From the NCBI GenBank assembly GCA_019112865.1, contig DXIN01000030.1, forward strand, positions 1 to 64,000: 64,000 bases of DNA, written 5' to 3'. The notes under the pieces are model-generated. The model was not told the origin of the DNA and ran no database searches. It saw nothing but the letters and a program-made list of their open reading frames with translations. This DNA comes from Candidatus Helicobacter avicola (lineage in GTDB: Bacteria > Campylobacterota > Campylobacteria > Campylobacterales > Helicobacteraceae). A program made the position numbers and the translations under genes. Within the stretch, counting starts at the first letter, position 1, and each line of letters starts with the position of its first letter. This document shows positions 1 to 8,988 of this stretch, piece by piece.

Positions 1-23
1 AAACAAAAGCTTCGTAATTCTAT

Positions 24-32
24 CCCCCCCCC
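24..32. repeat. C9 homopolymer tract at left edge
   Basis: Nine consecutive C on the plus strand (G9 on the minus strand) in the 181 bases downstream of the obgE stop. No complete gene is visible here. On the minus strand one frame is open through the tract to the window edge but has no ATG, GTG or TTG start; on the plus strand two frames enter open from the left and stop at 37-39 or soon after the tract. It may be a promoter or coding contingency tract of a gene beyond the left edge. The rest of 1-181 shows only a short TAG-rich stretch near 141-154. Confidence 0.6.
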
Positions 33-181
33 TTATAAGAAGCTTAAAAAGAGGATATTTGTAAAAAATTTGTGAAATTTTTGCGCGCTTTGAGCAATGT
101 TAGTAATCTCAAAGCAGTGTCGAAATGGGCAAAACAGATAGTAGTAGTAGGTAGAGGATTGGGAGGAGTGGGTGAGCCTTG

Positions 182-1195
182 CTAGGCTTGGTGCTTAGTG
201 CCTAAAGAGCGCATTGCCTCAAAAAGTGCGAAGACAAGCTCTCTAGTCCCCTGGTGTGTAACTGCTGAAATAGGTAAGATAAAGTGTGGCTTGTGTGTGT
301 GTGTCGCACAAAGAGCATGGAGTGAATCTAGCTCGGGTGCCTGCACATCGCATTTGCTAATCACAATCCCAAAGCTTCGCTCACTCAATGCAGGAGAGAA
401 GTTGTCTAGCTCTCGCCCTAGATTCTCAAACTGCGTGCAAATATCCATATCTCGCGCACCATCAAGCACAAAAAGTAGGAATTTCGTGCGTTCGATATGT
501 TTGAGGAATTTTAGCCCTAGCCCCTTACCTGCACTCGCACCCTCGATAATCCCCGGAATATCCGCCATCACAAAGGAATGTAGCTCATCGACCTCTACCA
601 CTCCTAGATGTGGTGTGAGGGTGGTAAATTCGTAGTTAGCAATCTCTGGCTTGGCGTTTGAGAGTGTCGAGATAAGTGTGGATTTGCCGACATTTGGATA
701 GCCCACAAGCCCTACATCAGCGATGAGTTTGAGCTCTAAACGTATGTGGAGCTGCTTGCCTGCAATGCCTTTTTGTGCGTGAGTGGGTGCTTGATTGCGC
801 GCAGTTTTAAATCGTGCATTGCCTAATCCACCTTTGCCTCCTTCTAGGAGTTTAACGCGTATGGTGCTATCGTCAAAATCCGCTAGCACCTCGCCACTTT
901 CAAAATCCAGAATCTGTGTGCCTAGCGGAACTTTAATGATGAGATTTTCACCATTTTTACCAGTGCAGTGTCTAGGTGCGCCATTTGCACCATTTTTGGC
1001 TTTGTAGTGCTTTTTGCCACGGAAGTTTGCTAATGTGTGTGCATTAGAATCTACCTCAATGATCACATCACCACCCTTGCCTCCATCACCCCCATCAGGT
1101 CCGCCCTGTATGACAAATTTTTCGCGCAAAAAACTCACTGCACCAGCTCCGCCATTGCCAGAAAAAACGAAAATATCAGCACTATCAACAAACAT
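182..1195 (-). CDS. obgE: Obg-family GTPase ObgE/CgtA
   Basis: Ribosome-associated GTPase acting in 50S assembly and stress control. The 337-residue protein starts with the glycine-rich Obg fold (about 1-157, with runs such as [12 protein letters not shown]), followed by a G domain: P-loop GYPNVGKS at about 165-172, the TTLTP switch near 191, DIPG near 212 and the SKCD specificity motif near 283. It stops soon after the G domain, so the C-terminal OCT domain of many Obg proteins is absent. The ATG at 1195 touches the stop codon of the upstream small secreted protein gene, so the two are probably cotranscribed. Confidence 0.97.
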   Translation of the reverse strand: MFVDSADIFVFSGNGGAGAVSFLREKFVIQGGPDGGDGGKGGDVIIEVDSNAHTLANFRGKKHYKAKNGANGAPRHCTGKNGENLIIKVPLGTQILDFESGEVLADFDDSTIRVKLLEGGKGGLGNARFKTARNQAPTHAQKGIAGKQLHIRLELKLIADVGLVGYPNVGKSTLISTLSNAKPEIANYEFTTLTPHLGVVEVDELHSFVMADIPGIIEGASAGKGLGLKFLKHIERTKFLLFVLDGARDMDICTQFENLGRELDNFSPALSERSFGIVISKCDVQAPELDSLHALCATHTHKPHFILPISAVTHQGTRELVFALFEAMRSLGTKHQA

Positions 1196-1659
1196 TATTT
1201 GTCTTTTGGTTGGGAATGTAGGACTTGGGTAATTTGCTGTGTCATTGTTTGGAGATGTTTTTGCATAATGTTAAAAACGATTTTTTGGGTTTGTTCTTGC
1301 ATAGGCATGAGGTTTGCTGCGAGTTTTTTGCCCACGGGTGTGCGATAGAATGAGATGATTTCTCGGAGATCGGATTCACTCAGATAGTATGCAAAAACGG
1401 CTTGTATTTGGGGCATAGATTCTGCAATGGTGGCTTGGGTGGTGTTGGCTATGATGTCATAAATTTTTTGTCTTTGGGCTTTGGTAAGGTTAGCATCTGC
1501 TGGTAGCAAATCCCCCATAATGCGCGCTATATACTCTGCATTTGGTGTCATAAGATCCTTTGTCCCACTTTGTTCCAAATACTCCATAAAGGCTTCTTGA
1601 TACGAACCAAGGGCTATGGTATAGCATAAAAGAGAGGATACGAGAAGTTTTTTTATCAT
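1195..1659 (-). CDS. Secreted DUF2059-like protein
   Basis: A 154-residue protein with an N-terminal signal peptide ([18 protein letters not shown]) and a helical body. The segment around [17 protein letters not shown] resembles the DUF2059 family, whose function is unknown. It is probably periplasmic. Its stop overlaps the obgE start by one base, implying translational coupling. A longer frame on the same strand (1490-1714) is a shadow. The 178-base gap to flaA on the right holds no convincing gene. The family assignment is from motif memory and is moderate; the gene itself is well supported. Confidence 0.8.
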   Translation of the reverse strand: MIKKLLVSSLLCYTIALGSYQEAFMEYLEQSGTKDLMTPNAEYIARIMGDLLPADANLTKAQRQKIYDIIANTTQATIAESMPQIQAVFAYYLSESDLREIISFYRTPVGKKLAANLMPMQEQTQKIVFNIMQKHLQTMTQQITQVLHSQPKDK

Positions 1660-1837
1660 ACATAAGTCCTAAAGATTGTGTTAATAATGCGGGATTGTAT
1701 CGCAAAATCAGCAAATTTGGGCTTAGGTTGTTGCTTTAAATGTGGATTTAGTAGCGGAGTTAGAGTGAAGCAGGGCAGTGGGGATTACCACCACCCCCAA
1801 GCCTTGCGCCTTGAGGGCACAAGCTTGTGTGAAAACC

Positions 1838-3415
1838 CTAGTTAAGGAGTCTTAGGATATTTTGTTGCACCGCATTGGCTTGAGAAAGCGCGTAGCTTCC
1901 AGATTGAGCCAAGATGTTGAGCTTGCTAAATTCAGAGCTTTCAGCAGCGAAATCCACTTCGCGGATTTGAGATTCAGCAGCCTTGACATTCACTTGGGTA
2001 ATGGTGATGTTATTGACGGTGCTCACCATTTGTCCTTGCACAGAACCAAGGTCAGCGCGGATTTTATCAAGAATCTTTTGTGCAGATTCTGCAATATCCA
2101 TTACCACCATCGCACCTCTTAGGCTTGTTACACCAGCACCAAGGTTGCGGTCTTCTTTGACAAGCACACCATTGAAGTTACCACCAGCAGCTGAACGCAC
2201 ATCTTTATTAAAGGAGCCTGTAACATCACGCAAGTTTGCAGTCTCCTCTGCGACTATTTGACCTACACCATAGCCAGTCGCACTGATGCCTGTCCCACTA
2301 ACCACGATATCTCTAGCGTCAGTTCTCACCATTGAGAGACGACCAAGGTTCCAGTTACCACCATTTGTTACGCCTTGGGCTGCGGTGATAGCTTTACCAT
2401 CGTTGACATGCTCGATAGCAAGCACACCGGCTTGTTGCTGTCCTTGTCCTTGACCTTGGACTTGCTGGGCTACCGCACCTGTGGTAGAGAACTGGATCCC
2501 GCGTCCATCTGTGCTACGCAAGTTTAGTCGTCCGAGGTTGTCTGTATAAGCCTCTACACCAGTATCCATTGTAGCGGCGTTGATAGCCTGCACCAAACGA
2601 CCATCGCTATCGTTGTCTTTGATACCGATAATATCCCCGATTGAGAATCCATTGAGGATCACACCACCTAGACTTCCTGCTTTGATCGCTTCATCAGAAG
2701 TGGTAATCACATTGGCAGTCGCACGCACACCTGTTTTATCCGAGTTTTTGTTGATAATCTCTACAAGTGCCCCTAGACCTGTGCCTGCAGATGATGAGAT
2801 TTTCACAGATTCAAGTTCTACATCATTGACCCCATCGACATTGACAAATTTCAACTTCACTTCGCCAGTGGCCGTAACATTCTGACCTGTCTCTAGTCTC
2901 ACCTGACCGATTTTGTTAGAAACCGCTGCACCAATAGATGCTTTAATGGTTTGGTTAGAATACGCACCCACTTGGAATTCTTTATTAGAGAAAGTTCCAG
3001 AAAGCAACGCAAGACCATTATAAGTCGTGGTGTTACCGATGTTGTCCAAACCTTCGATAAGACGCTTGATGTCTGCTTGGATTGCCTGACGAGATTGAGT
3101 AGATTGTCCATCTTGTCCAGCTTGCACCGCTTTGACCTTAATCGTGTCAAGGATTTTTAGCTGCTCGTCCATCGCTTTATCCGCGATTTGGATAATCCCC
3201 ATACCATCGTTTGTGTTTCTAATAGCCTGACCTAGCGCACTTGCTTGAGAGCGCAAGCTATCAGCAATCGTCATACCTGAAGAGTCGTCTGCTGCCTTGT
3301 TAATTCTAAGACCAGAACTCAACTTCTCCAGTGAGTTTTTCATATTGTATTGGGTAAATGTCCCTTGAGCCGCCGCGTTAAGCGCGTTGATGTTGGTATT
3401 GACTTGGAAAGCCAT
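1838..3415 (-). CDS. flaA: Flagellin (FlaA type)
   Basis: Major flagellar filament subunit, 525 residues. The N-terminal D0/D1 region ([14 protein letters not shown]..., [17 protein letters not shown]) and the C-terminal D1/D0 region ([19 protein letters not shown]..., ending QQNILRLLN) match Helicobacter FlaA closely; the middle is the variable surface domain. A Gln-Gly run near residues 317-328 is encoded by an imperfect CTTGNN hexamer repeat (2431-2470, plus strand). A good SD (AAAGGAG) precedes the ATG. A FliA-type promoter and a 7-bp leader hairpin lie upstream. The divergent neighbour gnnB starts 127 bases away. FlaA rather than FlaB is chosen by overall similarity. Confidence 0.95.
   Translation of the reverse strand: MAFQVNTNINALNAAAQGTFTQYNMKNSLEKLSSGLRINKAADDSSGMTIADSLRSQASALGQAIRNTNDGMGIIQIADKAMDEQLKILDTIKVKAVQAGQDGQSTQSRQAIQADIKRLIEGLDNIGNTTTYNGLALLSGTFSNKEFQVGAYSNQTIKASIGAAVSNKIGQVRLETGQNVTATGEVKLKFVNVDGVNDVELESVKISSSAGTGLGALVEIINKNSDKTGVRATANVITTSDEAIKAGSLGGVILNGFSIGDIIGIKDNDSDGRLVQAINAATMDTGVEAYTDNLGRLNLRSTDGRGIQFSTTGAVAQQVQGQGQGQQQAGVLAIEHVNDGKAITAAQGVTNGGNWNLGRLSMVRTDARDIVVSGTGISATGYGVGQIVAEETANLRDVTGSFNKDVRSAAGGNFNGVLVKEDRNLGAGVTSLRGAMVVMDIAESAQKILDKIRADLGSVQGQMVSTVNNITITQVNVKAAESQIREVDFAAESSEFSKLNILAQSGSYALSQANAVQQNILRLLN
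2431..2470. repeat. Imperfect CTTGNN hexamer repeat in flaA
   Basis: About six imperfect hexamers beginning CTTG on the plus strand encode the Gln/Gly-rich run in the variable domain of flagellin on the minus strand. Hexamers keep the reading frame when they expand or contract, so length change would alter a surface-exposed loop without loss of the protein. Confidence 0.5.
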
Positions 3416-3440
3416 GATATACTCCTTTATGTGTGTTTTT

Positions 3441-3460
3441 CTTACGCTTCCTTGCGTAAG
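3441..3460 (-). promoter_or_regulatory. 5' leader hairpin of flaA mRNA
   Basis: A perfect 7-bp inverted repeat (CTTACGC / GCGTAAG) with a 6-base loop lies a few bases downstream of the predicted FliA -10 element and about 25 bases upstream of the flaA start codon. It would form the very 5' end of the flagellin transcript. A stabilising or translational-control role is inferred from position only. Confidence 0.6.
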
Positions 3461-3469
3461 TTACAAGCT

Positions 3470-3494
3470 AAATCGGACACGAGACAAAAATTTA
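3470..3494 (-). promoter_or_regulatory. FliA (sigma-28) type promoter of flaA
   Basis: On the minus strand: TAAA at 3494-3491, a 13-base spacer, then TCCGATTT ending at 3470. This agrees with the campylobacterote sigma-28 -10 form CGATWT. The same architecture with a 13-base spacer precedes flaG, which supports both calls. Confidence 0.65.
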
Positions 3495-3541
3495 AATATT
3501 TTTTTGGTAAAATTGCCCAAAATTGAGATTTAAGGCAGGCT

Positions 3542-4642
3542 ATGAATATACAATTTATTAACCTCAAAGCACAATACAAGGCTTACAAAGATGAAATAGA
3601 CACTGCAATAGCTGAAGTGCTAGATTCTAGTGCGTATGTGATGGGGGCGAGTGTGGGTGAGTTAGAATCCAACCTAAGTGCGTTTTGTGGCGCGCGATAT
3701 GCGCGTGCAGTCTCTAGTGGCACAGATGCGTTGCTCATCGCGCTCCTTGCACTGGGGATACAAAGGGGTGATGAGGTTATCACTACGCCTTTTACTTTTA
3801 TCGCAACTGCCGAAATGATTGCGCTTTTGGGTGCAAAGCCGGTGTTTGTGGATATAGATGAGATGACATATAATATTGACCCCGAAAAAATAGAATCTGC
3901 TATCACTTCGCGCACCAAGGCGATTATCCCTGTAAGCCTGTATGGATTGCCAGCTGATATGGATAAGATCAATGCCATAGCCAAAGCCCATAATCTCGCT
4001 GTGATTGAGGACGCGTGCCAAAGCTTTGGAGCGACTTATAAGGGCAAATATTCGTGCAATCTCTCCTACATAGGAGTTACGAGCTTTTTCCCCTCTAAGC
4101 CACTTGGGTGTTATGGCGATGGTGGTGCGATGTTTTGCAATGATGAAGCACTCGATGAGAAAATCGGCTCTATCCTCAATCATGGACAAATCGGACGCTA
4201 TATCCACAAATACATCGGGCTTAATGGGCGGTTAGATTCACTCCAATGCGCAGTGCTTAATGTCAAACTTAGGCATTTCAAAGAAGAAATTGCCAAACGC
4301 GAACAAATCGCTAGAATCTACACAGAGAATCTTCACAACCTCATCTTGCCTGTGATTCCACAAGATCGCACAAGTGTATATGCGCAGTATTCGGTGCGAC
4401 TAACTAGCGGAAATCGTGAGGCGGTGCTGGAGGCATTACAACACAAAGGTGTGCCTACTGCAGTGCATTATCCGCTACCGCTGCATTTACAAGAATCTCT
4501 TGCTTATCTAGGTTACACTAAGGGGGCATTTCCTGTGAGTGAGAAAATCGCGCGTGAGATTTTTTCACTACCCTTTAGCGCGTTTTTGAGTGAGCAAGAG
4601 CAGAGCTATATTATAGAATCTCTCAATGCCTTATTGGGTTAA
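3542..4642 (+). CDS. gnnB: DegT/DnrJ-family sugar aminotransferase, GnnB-like
   Basis: PLP-dependent aminotransferase of the DegT/DnrJ/EryC1 family, 366 residues. The Schiff-base lysine is about K186 in FFPSKPLGCYGDGG, and the cofactor aspartate is in IEDACQSFGA near 157. It is close to WbpE, which aminates 3-keto UDP sugars. The partner gene 14 bases downstream is a Gfo/Idh oxidoreductase. This B-then-A order matches the gnnB-gnnA pair that makes UDP-GlcNAc3N for amide-linked lipid A in Campylobacter jejuni. The chemistry is well supported by family; the exact lipid A role is inferred from pairing. A WbpB/WbpE-like role in a surface or flagellar glycan is the alternative. Confidence 0.8.
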   Translation: MNIQFINLKAQYKAYKDEIDTAIAEVLDSSAYVMGASVGELESNLSAFCGARYARAVSSGTDALLIALLALGIQRGDEVITTPFTFIATAEMIALLGAKPVFVDIDEMTYNIDPEKIESAITSRTKAIIPVSLYGLPADMDKINAIAKAHNLAVIEDACQSFGATYKGKYSCNLSYIGVTSFFPSKPLGCYGDGGAMFCNDEALDEKIGSILNHGQIGRYIHKYIGLNGRLDSLQCAVLNVKLRHFKEEIAKREQIARIYTENLHNLILPVIPQDRTSVYAQYSVRLTSGNREAVLEALQHKGVPTAVHYPLPLHLQESLAYLGYTKGAFPVSEKIAREIFSLPFSAFLSEQEQSYIIESLNALLG

Positions 4643-4656
4643 AGAGGTGGCTAGTT

Positions 4657-5649
4657 ATGGATCGTAAAATTGTGAAAATCGGGCTTCTTGGCATTGGCAA
4701 AATGGGGCAAAACCACCTACGCAATCTCAATCTTTTAAAAAATGTCGAGGTGAGTTTCATCTATGATGTGAATAAGGATCTACTGGAAAAAAGTGCCAAA
4801 GAATTTGATGTGTATGCGCTAAAGAATGAGAGCGAGCTAGAGAGTGCGCTTATTGGTAGTGATGGCGTGATTATCGTAACGCCTACCTTCACGCATTTTG
4901 ATTATATCCAAAAAGTGAGTGATCATATCAAAAATATCTTTGTGGAGAAGCCCCTGACTGATACGCTCGATAGCACGCAAATCATTGTCGATGCTGCGCG
5001 TGATAAAAATCTGTGTATCCAAGTGGGCTTTATTGAGCGTTACAATCCTGCGATTACTGCTTTGCGCGAACTGCTCAAAAACTCACCGCGTATTTTTAGC
5101 ATTGATTTTGTGCGCACTAACAAAATGAGCAATCGTATTACTGATGTCGATGTGGTAATGGATTTGATGATTCATGATATTGATTTGAGTTTGCTTTTTA
5201 ACGGAGAGGCGTGCGAGGTGCAGGCTCATGGCGTGGTCATCAATGGTATGATAGAATACGCCCGTGCGATCATCACGCACAAAAACGGCGCGTTTAGCAC
5301 TATCACTGCTTCGCGCATTACTGAAAAGAGAATCCGCCAAATCACTGCGACTTGTGAAGATATGTATATCGACTGCAACCTGCTAAGCAAAGAAGTGCTT
5401 GTCAATAAACAAACCATTGAGCAGCATATGCACAATATCTCTATATCCTCGCGTAGTGAGAGTATAGAGGTGCGTCCGCAAGAGGCATTGCTCCTAGAGC
5501 TTTTGGATTTTAGCAATATGTGCCGTGCAAATGCCAAAGATTCTCATACACATAACATACGCAACGAAATCGCACCCAATGAGATTGATGGACAAAACGC
5601 GATGAAAATCGCCAACCAAATACAAAATCTCATCTACAACAAACACTAA
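4657..5649 (+). CDS. gnnA: Gfo/Idh/MocA oxidoreductase, GnnA-like
   Basis: NAD(P)-dependent oxidoreductase, 330 residues. The Rossmann motif GIGKMG lies at about 12-17, and the catalytic EKP motif of the Gfo/Idh family at about 97-99. It is expected to oxidise C3 of a UDP-HexNAc so that the preceding aminotransferase can add nitrogen there. Its ATG follows gnnB by 14 bases with an AGAGG-like SD, and bioB follows by 9 bases, so the three are probably one operon. The substrate is inferred, not visible. Confidence 0.75.
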   Translation: MDRKIVKIGLLGIGKMGQNHLRNLNLLKNVEVSFIYDVNKDLLEKSAKEFDVYALKNESELESALIGSDGVIIVTPTFTHFDYIQKVSDHIKNIFVEKPLTDTLDSTQIIVDAARDKNLCIQVGFIERYNPAITALRELLKNSPRIFSIDFVRTNKMSNRITDVDVVMDLMIHDIDLSLLFNGEACEVQAHGVVINGMIEYARAIITHKNGAFSTITASRITEKRIRQITATCEDMYIDCNLLSKEVLVNKQTIEQHMHNISISSRSESIEVRPQEALLLELLDFSNMCRANAKDSHTHNIRNEIAPNEIDGQNAMKIANQIQNLIYNKH

Positions 5650-5658
5650 AGGAAGGCG

Positions 5659-6504
5659 ATGAATCCAAAGGAAATTTTTTTGTGCTCAATCTGTAATGTA
5701 ACTTCTGGGAATTGCGCGGAGGATTGCAAATACTGCACGCAGTCTGCACACTATCACACCGATATCCCCACATACAAAAACAAGCCCATAGATTCTATCT
5801 TGCAAGAAGCGCGTAGCCTCAAAGAATATGGCGCGCTGGGGTTTTGTCTGGTAACCTCTGGGCGTGGGTTAGATTCTAAAAAATGCGAGTATATCGCACA
5901 AGCCGCAAGGGCGATCAAGGAGGCGGATTTGGGGTTGCATATCATCGCGTGCTGTGGGCGTGCCGATGTGGATTCACTCAAATACCTCAAGGCAAATGGC
6001 GTGGATAGCTATAACCACAATTTAGAGACTTCAAAGAATTTTTTTTCACAAATTTGTAGCACGCACACTTGGGTGGAGCGGTTTGAGACTTGCGAAAACG
6101 CGCTCAAAGCCGAGCTTGGACTCTGCTCAGGTGGGATTTTTGGGCTAGGGGAGAGCTGGGAGGATAGAATCGATATGCTAAAAATGCTTCAGATTCTAAC
6201 TCCTCATTCTAGCCCGATTAATTTTTATATCGCCAACCCCAACCTCCCCATCGATGCGCCAAAGCTTAGCAAGGAGGAAGCGCTTGATTGTGTGGCATTG
6301 GCGCGAGAGTTTTTGCCCAAAACACGTCTAATGATCGCTGGTGGGAGGGAGCATATCTTTGGTGAGGATCAAAAGAAATTGTTTGAATGTGGGATAAATG
6401 CAGTGGTGCTCGGGGACTATCTCACGACTAAGGGTGAAGCACCTAAGCAAGATGTAGAGCGCATACTCTCTTATGGATATGTCGCGGCGAGTAGCTGTCA
6501 TTAA
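5659..6504 (+). CDS. bioB: Biotin synthase
   Basis: Radical-SAM enzyme inserting sulfur into dethiobiotin. The protein has 281 residues, a short form usual in this phylum. The SAM cluster cysteines are in CAEDCKYC (about C19, C23, C26), and the second-cluster region includes SYNHNLETS. The start ATG follows an AAAGGAAGG SD. The stop TAA is directly followed by the ATG of the next gene, so coupling with the YihY-like protein is likely. Confidence 0.95.
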   Translation: MNPKEIFLCSICNVTSGNCAEDCKYCTQSAHYHTDIPTYKNKPIDSILQEARSLKEYGALGFCLVTSGRGLDSKKCEYIAQAARAIKEADLGLHIIACCGRADVDSLKYLKANGVDSYNHNLETSKNFFSQICSTHTWVERFETCENALKAELGLCSGGIFGLGESWEDRIDMLKMLQILTPHSSPINFYIANPNLPIDAPKLSKEEALDCVALAREFLPKTRLMIAGGREHIFGEDQKKLFECGINAVVLGDYLTTKGEAPKQDVERILSYGYVAASSCH

Positions 6505-7377
6505 ATGTCGATGAAAAAATTAGATTGGGAATGGTTGAAAAATACCGATACCAAAGTGCTTGTGCGTAAAATCCGTATTGAAATCAAGCGAATCTATCGT
6601 TTTTTTGACCAGCAGCTTATTTATGCCGCTTCATTGAGTTTTTATACCATTTTTGCGCTAATTCCGATGTTGCTCATTCTTTTTTCGGTTTTGCTCAATC
6701 TCCCGCAGTTTCAAGATGAAGTTTTAGAGCTAAAGGAGCTAATCCTCTCAAATCTCCTGCCCACCAACACCGATACCTTTTCCCAATACCTTGATACATT
6801 TTTGCAAAATAGCTCTAAGCTTGGAACAATGGGACTTGTGTATGTGCTTATCACTTCAATTTTATTTTTTCGCAACTTTGAGTATGTAACTGCCAAGGTT
6901 TTCAACTCAAGCCCACGCAAATTTTTTGATTCTGTGGTGGTGTATTGGACGATGATTACTTTGTTTCCGATGTCGCTAGCACTCTCTATTTATTTTAGTG
7001 GCGAGGTGCAAAGGTATTTAAATGATGTGGCGGATTTTAGCCTGCTTTTTAAGATTCTGCCCTATCTTATCACTTGGAGTATGTTTTTTGTGCTTTTTAA
7101 AATCTCGGCAAACAAGGCGTTGCGGTTTTTCCCTCTGTTGCTTTCTAGTCTAGGCACTACGATTGTGTGGCTTATCACCAAATGGGGCTTTGTGTATTAT
7201 GTGTTTTACAACCAAACCTACAAAAGCATATATGGACAGATTTCGATTTTGCTTTTTTTAATGTTATGGATTTATGTTTCTTGGGTGGTGATTTTGAGCG
7301 GTATGCGATCGTGCGAGGGGTTTATGAGTAATTTTGGCAAAAAGCTTGAGCAAACTTTTGGAGAAGTAAAGATTTAA
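6505..7377 (+). CDS. YihY/BrkB family inner membrane protein
   Basis: Polytopic membrane protein of 290 residues with the YihY/virulence factor BrkB (old RNase BN) signature: the early segment LIYAASLSFYTIFALIPM, then several hydrophobic helices and a late KWGFVYYVFYN region. About six membrane segments can be seen. Its biochemical role is unsettled in the family and a transporter is suspected. The start ATG abuts the bioB stop with no gap; the SD would lie inside bioB. The lipid-related PLD gene follows by 5 bases. Confidence 0.85.
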   Translation: MSMKKLDWEWLKNTDTKVLVRKIRIEIKRIYRFFDQQLIYAASLSFYTIFALIPMLLILFSVLLNLPQFQDEVLELKELILSNLLPTNTDTFSQYLDTFLQNSSKLGTMGLVYVLITSILFFRNFEYVTAKVFNSSPRKFFDSVVVYWTMITLFPMSLALSIYFSGEVQRYLNDVADFSLLFKILPYLITWSMFFVLFKISANKALRFFPLLLSSLGTTIVWLITKWGFVYYVFYNQTYKSIYGQISILLFLMLWIYVSWVVILSGMRSCEGFMSNFGKKLEQTFGEVKI

Positions 7378-7382
7378 GGCTA

Positions 7383-8981
7383 GTGATGACACTTTTGGGC
7401 GAATATATTTTTAACACCACTAATATCTTTGTGTTGGGTTTCCTCGCACTTTTTTTGTATGCGGGGTGTTCTTCTGTGGTGGTTAATATCAAGGATATTG
7501 ATCCCCAAAAATTGCCAAAAGGGCGTGAGATACCAGACTTTATCCCAAATAATACAACTTTGGGTATGGTGTATGCCAATGAGCTAGAAACACGCAAAGG
7601 AGAGAGTGGCGCACTCCTACTAACTGATGGCACACAGGCACTTTTGCATCGTGTCGCACTTACGCGTATGGCACAAAAAAGTATTTTATTGCAGTCTTAT
7701 ATTTATAAAGATGAATTTGCTTCCAAAATCTTTATGCATGAGCTTTGGAAAGCGGCAAATCGTGGTGTGCAGGTGCGCATACTCATCGATGATAATGGCT
7801 TAGATTCGGATTTTTCAGACATTATCACACTAGATTCACACCCAAATATTGAGGTTAAGATTTTTAATCCCTACAAAAACCGCTCTAAAATATTGCGTTA
7901 TCCAGAAATGGTGTATGACTTCAATCGTATCAACCATCGTATGCACAACAAAATCTTTGTAGTCGATGATATTGCACTTATTATCGGCGGGCGCAATGTC
8001 GCAGATGACTATTTTGATAATAATACACATCTAAATTTTACTGATACTGATGTGGTGTTTATCGGCGATGTGGTCAAAGCCGCGACAAAGAGCTTTATGT
8101 CTTATTGGCACTATGATCGTTCTATACCCGCGACACTTTTGCCTTCAAAGCGATCAATGAAAAATTATTTCAAAGAAATAAAGGCAATTTCACAAGAAAT
8201 CCAAGCCCAGCCTAGCGGATTTATCAAGTATGACAGCACGATTAAAACATTTGTGCATCAATACACTACAAAGTCGTTTGATATGATGTGGGGTAGGGCA
8301 GTGTTTATCGCTGATGCGCCTAGTAAGGTTGAGAAAACACACCAAAAATACCCCATTACTGATGCACTCAAGGAGATTTTTGCACACACCACAGATAATG
8401 TGTATATTGCCGCGGCATATTTGGTGCCGGGTAAGCACGCATTAGGGGACTTAGATTCGCTAAAAAGTCGAAAAATATCTATCAATGTCTTGACAAACTC
8501 GCTTGCTTCGACGGATTCACTTGTGGTGTATGCGGCGTGGGAACGTTATCGTGATTATTTCCTCAAAAATGGCGTGCGAGTGTATGAGTATCAGTATGAG
8601 GGCAAAAGTAAAAAAAATGGCAAGAAAAAAAGTGGCGTGCGTGGGAAACTTAACTCGGGTGCGTCATTGCATAGTAAAACAATCGTGTTTGATGAACATA
8701 TCACTTGGGTGGGGAGCTTTAACCTTGATCAACGTTCAAGCAATCTCAATACAGAATCTGTCGTGATTTTTGAAAATACCGAGTTTGCTAAGAAGACCAA
8801 GGCAAATATCCAAGCGGAAATGGCAGATGCATGGGAGCTTTGGAGAGTGGGAAATGAGACATTTTGGAAAGGATACAACAAAGATGGGGCATTTGAGATT
8901 CACAACACATCGCCAAATGCCAATATATTTTTGCGTCTTTTTAATGTCTTAGCAAAGGTTTTGCCAGAAAGTCAGATATAA
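7383..8981 (+). CDS. PLD-superfamily cardiolipin synthase-like protein
   Basis: 532-residue phospholipase D superfamily protein with two HKD motifs: HNKIFVVDD at about 186-194 and HSKTIVFDE at about 429-437, each followed by a GG or GS motif (GGRN; GSFN). The spacing resembles ClsB/ClsC-type cardiolipin synthases. The N-terminus is hydrophobic and ends in YAGCSS, which could be a signal anchor or an imperfect lipobox, so it acts at the membrane or in the periplasm. It converges on a GDPD-like gene only 7 bases away, so lipid head-group enzymes cluster here. Substrate is inferred. Confidence 0.8.
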   Translation: MMTLLGEYIFNTTNIFVLGFLALFLYAGCSSVVVNIKDIDPQKLPKGREIPDFIPNNTTLGMVYANELETRKGESGALLLTDGTQALLHRVALTRMAQKSILLQSYIYKDEFASKIFMHELWKAANRGVQVRILIDDNGLDSDFSDIITLDSHPNIEVKIFNPYKNRSKILRYPEMVYDFNRINHRMHNKIFVVDDIALIIGGRNVADDYFDNNTHLNFTDTDVVFIGDVVKAATKSFMSYWHYDRSIPATLLPSKRSMKNYFKEIKAISQEIQAQPSGFIKYDSTIKTFVHQYTTKSFDMMWGRAVFIADAPSKVEKTHQKYPITDALKEIFAHTTDNVYIAAAYLVPGKHALGDLDSLKSRKISINVLTNSLASTDSLVVYAAWERYRDYFLKNGVRVYEYQYEGKSKKNGKKKSGVRGKLNSGASLHSKTIVFDEHITWVGSFNLDQRSSNLNTESVVIFENTEFAKKTKANIQAEMADAWELWRVGNETFWKGYNKDGAFEIHNTSPNANIFLRLFNVLAKVLPESQI

Positions 8982-8988
8982 GACCAAG

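Noticed and set aside
1745-1837. AGCGGAG and GTGGGGATT strings and a CACAAGCTTGTG palindrome downstream of flaA, possibly another palindromic element or a terminator
   Set aside because: Similarity to the element core is too short and scattered, and there is no T-run for a terminator.
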